Translations under genes and position numbers: made by a program
Shown here: positions 58,456 through 64,000 of the stretch, in pieces
Numbering within the stretch: the stretch's first letter is position 1
Layout of the letters: each line of letters begins with the position of its first letter
Notes under the pieces: model-generated
Database searches by the model: none
Seen by the model: only the letters and a program-made list of their open reading frames with translations
What the model was told of the DNA's origin: nothing
DNA from: an uncultured Christensenellaceae bacterium
Lineage (GTDB): Bacteria; Bacillota; Clostridia; Christensenellales; UMGS416
Reading direction: 5' to 3'
Assembly: GCA_944376795.1 (NCBI GenBank)
Contig: CALWDW010000012.1
Coordinates: 1 to 64,000 of the forward strand
Length of the DNA stretch: 64,000 nucleotides

Positions 58456-59367
58456 CTATACCTTCCGCCAGGCAGCGTCCAGGAAACGCTTGCATCCGGC
58501 CAGCACCATTTCGGGATCTTCCTCGCCAAAAGGCTTGACCTCAAAGCTGAGGACAGGAGGCTCCTTCTCGTTGAGGTAGCCGATGTCCAGAAGCGCCCGC
58601 AGGAATTCCACCAGCTCGGCCTCGCCGTTGGCGCTGTGGGGGAAGCCGAAGCGGGGATGCTGGTCGCCGTAGGCGGGAAGCCCCGGCTCTACGACAGCGT
58701 TGCCGATGTGGACGTGGGTAATGTACTCCCGCACGGGATAAACCGACTGCTCCACCGTCTCCCGGATCAGCGGGAAGTGGCTGAGGTCAATGACCAGGCC
58801 GAAGTTATCGTGGGTGGCGCGCATATCCTTGGCGAAGCGCAGGGCGGCCTCGGTGGGCCCGATGAGGCTCTTTTTGTCCACGTCGTAGTCGAAGACCTCC
58901 AGCTCGATGCGCAGGCCGCCCCGGGCGGCGGCATAGCTGCAGAGCTCCCGGGTGGTGGCCAGCAGGGCCTGGTAGGCGTCTTCCCAGGCGGCCGGGTCAT
59001 AGGGCCCGCTGAGGAAGGCCAGGCCTGCCGCGCCCAGCTCGATGGCCTCGTCCACCCCTTCCTTGAGGGAGGCCAGGGCGGCTTGGCGGACGGATTCCTC
59101 CAGGCTGTTGGGGTTCAGGCCGGTGGTCAGAAGCCGGGGTTGGGCACCGTAGCACACGGTCATGCCGGCCTGGGAAAACTTGGCGGCCATCCGGCGGCGT
59201 ACCTCCGGATCCCGGATCCAGTTCACTTCGATGGCCGAAAAATAGGGATCGGCAGCCAGACGCGAGAGAATCGCCTCGGTATCGGGGGCGGTCCCGTGGG
59301 TCAGGGTGGGATAGCTCATAAAGGCAATGGTGCCTACGCGGGCGTAGGCGGAAAGCGGTCTTTCCAT
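58456..59367 (-). CDS. Sugar phosphate isomerase/epimerase-like TIM-barrel protein
   Basis: 303 residues. The AP-endonuclease-2-type barrel is suggested by FSAIEVNWIRDPEVRRRM, LELEVFDYDVDKKSLIGP (metal-binding Glu), NFGLVIDLSHFPLIRE, HVHIGNAVV and LSFEVKPFG, each strand ending with a His, Asp or Glu metal ligand. Members isomerise or epimerise keto-sugars. It precedes the hydroxyacid dehydrogenase, and both probably act in one catabolic step. Confidence 0.8.
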   Translation of the reverse strand: MERPLSAYARVGTIAFMSYPTLTHGTAPDTEAILSRLAADPYFSAIEVNWIRDPEVRRRMAAKFSQAGMTVCYGAQPRLLTTGLNPNSLEESVRQAALASLKEGVDEAIELGAAGLAFLSGPYDPAAWEDAYQALLATTRELCSYAAARGGLRIELEVFDYDVDKKSLIGPTEAALRFAKDMRATHDNFGLVIDLSHFPLIRETVEQSVYPVREYITHVHIGNAVVEPGLPAYGDQHPRFGFPHSANGEAELVEFLRALLDIGYLNEKEPPVLSFEVKPFGEEDPEMVLAGCKRFLDAAWRKV

Positions 59368-59447
59368 GACGAACTCCTTTCGCGGATATTTCTATGGCTC
59401 CAGCATACCACGGAGGCGGGGCTTTGGGGATGGACGGAGCTTACGTC

Positions 59448-59780
59448 TTAGAACACAGCCTGTACCAGGACCATGTACAGCACCGTGGAGACGCCGATGC
59501 ACAGCAGGGTATTCCGCTTCCACCGGTAGAGCAGGAAGACGGTCAAGAGGGCTAAGGCCTCGGGGATCCCATAGGGATAGGAGAGCAGCACGGTGTCCCG
59601 GAGGCAGTATACCACCAGCATGCCCATAATGGCCGGAGGCAGCACCCGGCCCAGGTAGCGGATATAGGGGGGCAGCGTCCTTCCCCCGGGAAAGAGCCAG
59701 AAGGGCAGCGCCCGGGTGAGCAGGGTGACCCCGGCCAGCACCAAGAGGGTGGCTCCCGTTTCAAGAGGCGTCAGGGTCAT
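59448..59780 (-). CDS. azlD: Branched-chain amino-acid exporter subunit AzlD
   Basis: 110 residues, three or four membrane spans. VLAGVTLLTRALPFWLFPGGRTLPPYIRYLGRVLPPAIMGMLVVYCLRD is the AzlD signature with TRxxPF. It forms the small subunit of the AzlCD exporter for branched-chain amino acids or analogues. It overlaps azlC by 20 bp. Confidence 0.92.
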   Translation of the reverse strand: MTLTPLETGATLLVLAGVTLLTRALPFWLFPGGRTLPPYIRYLGRVLPPAIMGMLVVYCLRDTVLLSYPYGIPEALALLTVFLLYRWKRNTLLCIGVSTVLYMVLVQAVF

Positions 59781-60522
59781 GGGACGCCTCCTTTCTTTTC
59801 TGCTGCCACCGCAGCGCGGTGAGGGTCAGCAGGATCACCGCCATGGCCGGAAGCAGGAAGGCATCCCGCCCAAAAAGCGGCAGACAGACCAGGGAAACCC
59901 CCACCCCGATCAGCGCGGGCAGGTGGGCATGGATACGATCCTTCCGGGCAGCCGTTCGGGGGGCGGCGCCCTCCCACTGGCCCAGGAAGATTACCGTGAA
60001 CAGGGCGGTCATCACGAATTCGATGCCCTGGGTTTCAAAGGGAATCAGCCAGCTGGCTGCCGAGCCCAGCACCGAACCGGCGATCCAGTACAGGTGATCC
60101 AGCCAGGCCAGGGAGAAGAGGAAGCGATCCTCCCGAAGTCCCGGCGGCACAGGCCCGGCGCAGTAGAGGGAGTACGTCTCATCGGTGAGGGAGAAGATCA
60201 GGTACGGCTTGTACCGTCCCGTCCCCCGGAAGAGTTCCAGCATGGATAGGCCATAGAAGAGGTGGCGGGCATTGACCATCAGGGCCACCAGGGCGGCCTG
60301 GAGGAGGTTGAACTGCCCCAGCAGCTCCACCGCCACGAACTGCAGTGAGCCGGCATAGACCAAGGTGCTGGCCAGGAAGCTGGTCAGCGCCCCGTAGCCC
60401 CGGCTTCCCAGGAGCACCCCAAAGGCGAAGCCCAGGAACAGATAGCCCATGAGGATGGGCAGGGTGCGGGGGAAGGCGGCCCGGAGTTCGGGAGAGGGGA
60501 ATTTGTACTTGCGATGGGTCAT
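59761..60522 (-). CDS. azlC: Branched-chain amino-acid exporter subunit AzlC
   Basis: 253 residues; start at 60522 after AAAGGATCC. AAFPRTLPILMGYLFLGFAFGVLL, FLASTLVYAGSLQFVAVELL, NARHLFYGLSMLELF and FSLTDETYSL are AzlC motifs. The longer upstream frame passes through the GH27 terminator. With AzlD it exports branched-chain amino acids or 4-azaleucine. No Lrp-type regulator adjoins. Confidence 0.93.
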   Translation of the reverse strand: MTHRKYKFPSPELRAAFPRTLPILMGYLFLGFAFGVLLGSRGYGALTSFLASTLVYAGSLQFVAVELLGQFNLLQAALVALMVNARHLFYGLSMLELFRGTGRYKPYLIFSLTDETYSLYCAGPVPPGLREDRFLFSLAWLDHLYWIAGSVLGSAASWLIPFETQGIEFVMTALFTVIFLGQWEGAAPRTAARKDRIHAHLPALIGVGVSLVCLPLFGRDAFLLPAMAVILLTLTALRWQQKRKEASHDPDAS

Positions 60523-60565
60523 GAGGATCCTTTCTTTGTGTGGGATGGGGCGGCAGACACAGAAA

Positions 60566-60609
60566 CGCGCCCCATGTCCCGATGCGCACAGGCCGGGGCG
60601 TGGGGCGCG
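60566..60609 (-). terminator. Terminator after the GH27 gene
   Basis: 9-bp CGCGCCCCA/TGGGGCGCG stem (60566-60574 with 60601-60609), GC-rich loop, followed on the minus strand by TTTCTGTGTCT. Confidence 0.6.
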
Positions 60610-60617
60610 GATGCCGT

Positions 60618-61892
60618 TTATCGGAGCAGCATCACCGCGGCGCCATGGGCGGGTACCACCGTGGCGGCCAGCTCCTGGGCGGTTCCCATGGGCGCGTTCT
60701 TCCACAGGTCGGTGACCGTGCAGGGGCCTTGGATTCCCAGTTCCTCCAGGGAGGTGGCTATGGCCCGGGGCGTATCGTTGAGATTGAAGTGAGCCAGATA
60801 CAGCCCGCCCTCCGGGCAGCGGGCAATCCACGCGCCGCAGTCATCCCGGCGGTACAGGGGCCGGTTCTCCCGGCCGTGTTGGTTGATGGCTAAGAGCGCA
60901 GGGTTGGTGATGAGCGACAGGGAAAAGTCGTCTATGTCGGTGAGCTCGCACCCCAGGATCAGTGGGCTGCGGGCCATGCACCATAGGGACATCATGAAGA
61001 TCTGCTCGTCCCGGGTCAGCTGGGTGAAGCGGGAACTATTGTGGGCCTCGTTGCTGCGCACCGAGAGGTGGGCGATGGGGATCATGTCGGCGTCGGGATA
61101 GTGGCCCTCTCCCATATAGGGGTTCCAGTCGGTGAGAAGCCCATACTGCTGGTAAAGGCTGGGCCAGTGATCCCAGAAGTCGTTGGAGACCCGCCACATG
61201 TTCAGATTGGCCACACAGTGCGCGGCCTGCTCCAGGGGGGTGTTCCCCGGGGAGGAGGAGAAGACAATGGGACGTCCGCAGCCGTCAATGGCGCGGCGGT
61301 AGATCTCTACCTCCTCGGCGTGGTAGACCGGGGCGGACAGGTCGTCGATCTTGAGAAAGTCCACGCCCCAGGAGGCGTACAGGGCCAGCAGCGAGTCGGC
61401 ATAGGCCTGGGCGGCGGGATGCGCGGTGTTGAAGCCGTACATGTCGGTATTCCACTGGCAGACGCTGTTTCCCCGGGCAGCCTGGCGGCAGGTGTAGTCC
61501 GAGCCCCAAATGGGGCAGTCGGCGTAGACCGCCTGGCGCGGGACGCCCCGCATGATGTGAATGGCGAATTTCAGCCCCAGGCTGTGGACGTATTCGGCCA
61601 GGGGCGCAAACCCCTTGCCGCCGGCGGCGCTGGGGAAGCGGTTTTCCGCGGGAAGCAGCCGCCCATAGGCGTCCATGCACAGGGGCGCCAGGTCATGGTA
61701 GGCGGTGCCCGAAGCCGTGGGCTCCGACCACTGGATATCCACCGTTACGTATTGCCAGCCATATTCCTTCAGGTGTTTGGCCATAAAGTCAGCGTTGGCC
61801 CGGATCTCCGCCTCCCGGACGCTGGCGCCGTAACAGTCCCAGCTGTTCCAGCCCATGGGCGGTGTGGGGGCAAAGCGGTCTTTTTTCGCCAT
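60618..61892 (-). CDS. Cytosolic GH27-like alpha-galactosidase
   Basis: 424 residues, AAGGAGG before the ATG at 61892. PPMGWNSWDCYG is the N-terminal GH27 motif; YVTVDIQW, GLKFAIHIMRGVP and FLKIDDLS (nucleophile D183) are barrel strands; RVSNDFWDHW holds the acid/base Asp, and MMSLWCMARSPLILGCELTDID and ALLAINQHG close the barrel before a small beta domain. It releases terminal alpha-galactose (or N-acetylgalactosamine). There is no signal peptide. It lies 64 bp behind an ABC transporter, which could be its importer or an unrelated exporter. Confidence 0.9.
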   Translation of the reverse strand: MAKKDRFAPTPPMGWNSWDCYGASVREAEIRANADFMAKHLKEYGWQYVTVDIQWSEPTASGTAYHDLAPLCMDAYGRLLPAENRFPSAAGGKGFAPLAEYVHSLGLKFAIHIMRGVPRQAVYADCPIWGSDYTCRQAARGNSVCQWNTDMYGFNTAHPAAQAYADSLLALYASWGVDFLKIDDLSAPVYHAEEVEIYRRAIDGCGRPIVFSSSPGNTPLEQAAHCVANLNMWRVSNDFWDHWPSLYQQYGLLTDWNPYMGEGHYPDADMIPIAHLSVRSNEAHNSSRFTQLTRDEQIFMMSLWCMARSPLILGCELTDIDDFSLSLITNPALLAINQHGRENRPLYRRDDCGAWIARCPEGGLYLAHFNLNDTPRAIATSLEELGIQGPCTVTDLWKNAPMGTAQELAATVVPAHGAAVMLLR

Positions 61893-61956
61893 CGGGTTTC
61901 CTCCTTGCAATCCAAACTGTATGCTTGCATTCCACACGGGGTGGGGGATTTCCTGC

Positions 61957-63696
61957 TTAGACGGCCGGCGGTTCTTGGGCCATAGCCTGCAGCCGGGCGT
62001 AGAAACCGCCGCGCGCCATCAGTTCTTGGTGGGTGCCGTGCTCCACGATCCGGCCCTCCTGGAGCACCAGGATCTGGTCGGCCCGGGCGATGGTAGAGAG
62101 CCGGTGGGCGATGGCGACAATGGTGCGCTTGCCGGTGAGGGCTTCCATGGCCCGCTGGATCTCCCGCTCGGTTTCGGTGTCCACCGCGGCGGTGGCTTCG
62201 TCAAATATGATAATCGGGGAGTCCCGAAGGATGGCCCGGGCAATGGCGATGCGTTGCTTCTGCCCGCCGGAAAGCTTGACGCCCCGCTCGCCTACGACGG
62301 TGTCATATCCGGCGGGCATGGACAGGATGCTGTCGTGGATCCGGGCCGCGGTGGCCGCCGCCACCACCTCCTCCATGGTGGCCTCGGGGCGGGCGTAGCG
62401 GATATTTTCCCCAATGGTGCCGTTAAACAGGAAGGTATCCTGCAGCACCGGCGCCACCGCCTGGCGGAGGCTTTTCAGGGTGGCATGGCGGACGTCCTGG
62501 CCGTCGATGCAGACCCGGCCCGTGTCAGGATCATAAAAGCGGGGGATCAGCTCGGTGAGGGTGGTCTTGCCCACGCCGGTGGGGCCCACCAGGGCGATCA
62601 TTTCGCCCGGCGCCGCCGAGAAGCTGATATCCTGCAGCACGGGAACCCCTTCCTCATAGGAGAAGCTGACGTGCTCAAAAGAGATGGCGCCCCGGACACC
62701 GGCCAGGTCCCGGGCGTCGGGCTGATCGGCAATGGAGGGCGGGGTATCCAGCACGGCCACCACCCGTTCGGCGCCGGCATAGGCCTGCTGGGATTCCTCC
62801 AGGAGCCGCGCCAGCCCTGCAATGGGGGTGTAAAATAGGGAGAGATAGAGCATGAAGGCCACAATATCGGCCACCGAAAGCCCGCCGTGATAGGCCAAAA
62901 TGCCGCCGGCTCCTACCACGATCACCGTGCCCGCCGAAGACATGAACTCCACCGCCGGGTGGAAGATGGCGCTGACATGCAGGGCGTGGAGCATGGCTTT
63001 GGTAAATACGTGGGCCTGTTCGGTGACGTGCTGGGCTTCGGTTTCTTCCTTGCCAAAGGACTGGATTTCGTGCATGCCGGAGAAGTTATCCTGGAGCTTG
63101 GCGTTCAGGGAGGCCAGGGATTTCTGCATCACCCGAAAATTGGGCCGTACCTTTTTGGCGAAGTAGCGGCCCGAAAGGAGGATGAAGGGGATGGGGACGC
63201 AGGTCCAGAGCGCCAGCACGGGGTTGATGGTCAGCAGTATGATGAGGACCCCCGCCACCGTTACGGTATTGGTGATCATCTCAGGAATCAGGTGGGCGTA
63301 GAGCAGTTCAAAGGTAGCGGTATCATTCACCACCCGGCTCATCAGGTCGCCGGTCTGGGTGTCGTGGAAATAGTCCATGGAAAGGGTCTGCATGTGGCGG
63401 TAGACGCGGGTGCGCAGGTCTTCCACCAGGTTCCAGGCGGCCCGGTGGGTGAGGTAATTGCTCAGGTAGCGGAAGAGGATGCGCAGCAGGTACAGGCCCA
63501 GCAGCGTCCCAGTTAGCAGCCCTACCTGTGTCATGAATCCTTCGGTAGCTCCCCCTTCCACCAAACCGGTCATGCTGGAGAGGACCTTGGGGGCGGCCAG
63601 GTTAACCAGCGTGAGGGCAAAGGTAGCCAAAATGGCTACCAAGTACTGGGCACGGTAGCGCACCGCTTCCCGTGCAAAGCGCATGATAAATCTCAT
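61957..63696 (-). CDS. ABC transporter, fused membrane and ATP-binding domains
   Basis: 579 residues, AAAGGGAG before the ATG. Six membrane spans with the coupling-helix region fill the N-terminal ~300 residues. The nucleotide-binding domain has Walker A GPTGVGKTT, a Q-loop (VLQDTFLF), the signature VKLSGGQKQR, Walker B IIIFDEATAAVD and the H-loop IAHRLST. Half-transporters of this type act as dimers, exporting lipids, drugs or peptides. No partner half-transporter is adjacent in the window, but the other half may lie beyond the end. Confidence 0.95.
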   Translation of the reverse strand: MRFIMRFAREAVRYRAQYLVAILATFALTLVNLAAPKVLSSMTGLVEGGATEGFMTQVGLLTGTLLGLYLLRILFRYLSNYLTHRAAWNLVEDLRTRVYRHMQTLSMDYFHDTQTGDLMSRVVNDTATFELLYAHLIPEMITNTVTVAGVLIILLTINPVLALWTCVPIPFILLSGRYFAKKVRPNFRVMQKSLASLNAKLQDNFSGMHEIQSFGKEETEAQHVTEQAHVFTKAMLHALHVSAIFHPAVEFMSSAGTVIVVGAGGILAYHGGLSVADIVAFMLYLSLFYTPIAGLARLLEESQQAYAGAERVVAVLDTPPSIADQPDARDLAGVRGAISFEHVSFSYEEGVPVLQDISFSAAPGEMIALVGPTGVGKTTLTELIPRFYDPDTGRVCIDGQDVRHATLKSLRQAVAPVLQDTFLFNGTIGENIRYARPEATMEEVVAAATAARIHDSILSMPAGYDTVVGERGVKLSGGQKQRIAIARAILRDSPIIIFDEATAAVDTETEREIQRAMEALTGKRTIVAIAHRLSTIARADQILVLQEGRIVEHGTHQELMARGGFYARLQAMAQEPPAV

Positions 63697-63732
63697 GGAG
63701 CTCTCCCTTTTGCTTTATATTTTACGGTAAAA

Positions 63733-63761
63733 AGTATATAATAACCTGGAAGCCCCGTCAA
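63733..63761 (-). promoter_or_regulatory. Promoter of the ABC transporter gene
   Basis: On the minus strand, TTGACG (63756-63761), 17 bp, TATACT (63733-63738), 37 bp before the start codon. Confidence 0.75.
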
Positions 63762-64000
63762 GGAGCGAAAATGCGGGAATTGGCCGCCTTCCTTGCAAAA
63801 CCGGGGAATAGGACATATCCGGCCTGGGGCGGCGGCCGCAGAGCGCCGCTTCTGCCGCCCGCCGCGTCCGCCAGAAAAATTTGTGAAAAAATTATTTTTC
63901 TGGAAGGGATTGTGAATCCGGCGGAGAATTATTTAAAAAGGGACAATTTGGATTCCTGTTTTGCAAGATTCGATTTGCGGACTTGCAATCTGTGATCCAG
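63762..64000. other. Intergenic stretch at the window end
   Basis: A plus-strand frame (63771-63995, 74 codons) is open but has no ribosome-binding site and low-complexity composition. The sequence turns AT-rich around 63880-63910. No feature can be supported. Confidence 0.3.

Noticed and set aside
63771-63995. 74-codon plus-strand frame at the right edge
   Set aside because: Overlaps the promoter of the ABC gene region, no ribosome-binding site, low-complexity sequence.

Overview
The window looks like chromosomal DNA from a GC-rich, spore-forming member of the Clostridia, probably a gut anaerobe. The evidence is a Firmicutes-type division and cell-wall (dcw) cluster that runs into spoIIGA-sigE and sigG, a murE with the meso-diaminopimelate DNPR motif, AGGAGG ribosome-binding sites, sigma-A-like promoters, and many carbohydrate-active enzymes. 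Genus cannot be assigned from the sequence alone. All functions below are read from motifs and family resemblance; no database search was run.

Layout. 1-21 kb is an accessory/metabolic region. It opens with the tail of a DDE-type transposase cut by the window edge, then a flavin reductase, a lipoprotein, an MFS exporter, and a three-gene operon (uroporphyrinogen-decarboxylase-like protein, ogt, TPR-type XRE regulator). It continues with a UgtP-like lipid glycosyltransferase, an ADP-ribosylglycohydrolase/GH18 pair, a thioesterase, a PHP phosphoesterase, GH30, lgt, a CAP protein, a metallophosphoesterase and an endoglycoceramidase-like GH5. 21.5-36 kb is the dcw cluster mraZ-rsmH-ftsL-ftsI-murE-mraY-murD-ftsW-murA-ftsQ-ftsA-ftsZ. 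It has a clear promoter and MraZ-box repeats upstream and a strong terminator behind ftsZ. murF, murG, murC and murB are not in it. 36-40.4 kb holds a lipoprotein NagZ-like GH3, a small ribbon-helix-helix protein and the sporulation block spoIIGA-sigE-sigG. There the spoIIGA frame stays open 323 nt into sigE.

40.4-49 kb carries a beta-helix protein, lrgAB, a hemolysin III/PAQR protein with a charged N-terminal extension, an acyl-ACP thioesterase, a nucleotidyltransferase, a GT4 glycosyltransferase, an MprF-flippase-like protein, and a DUF2089 regulator overlapping a previously uncalled 56-residue membrane protein. 49.1-52.5 kb is a tight four-gene operon xpaC-telA-lemA-TPM. 52.7-64 kb contains a DUF218 protein, a sirtuin, a duplicated DUF1538 membrane protein overlapping a tandem PII-like regulator, a hydroxyacid dehydrogenase with a sugar-isomerase-like partner, azlCD, a GH27 alpha-galactosidase and an ABC exporter.

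Themes. At least five glycosidases (GH18, GH30, endoglycoceramidase-like GH5, GH27 and a GH-like barrel) lack signal peptides, so imported glycans or glycolipid head groups may be processed in the cytosol. The strongest candidates for undescribed biology are the DUF1538/tandem-PII unit, the xpaC-telA-lemA-TPM operon with its divergent DUF2089 unit, the spoIIGA/sigE overlap, and the ADP-ribosylglycohydrolase/cytosolic GH18 pair.
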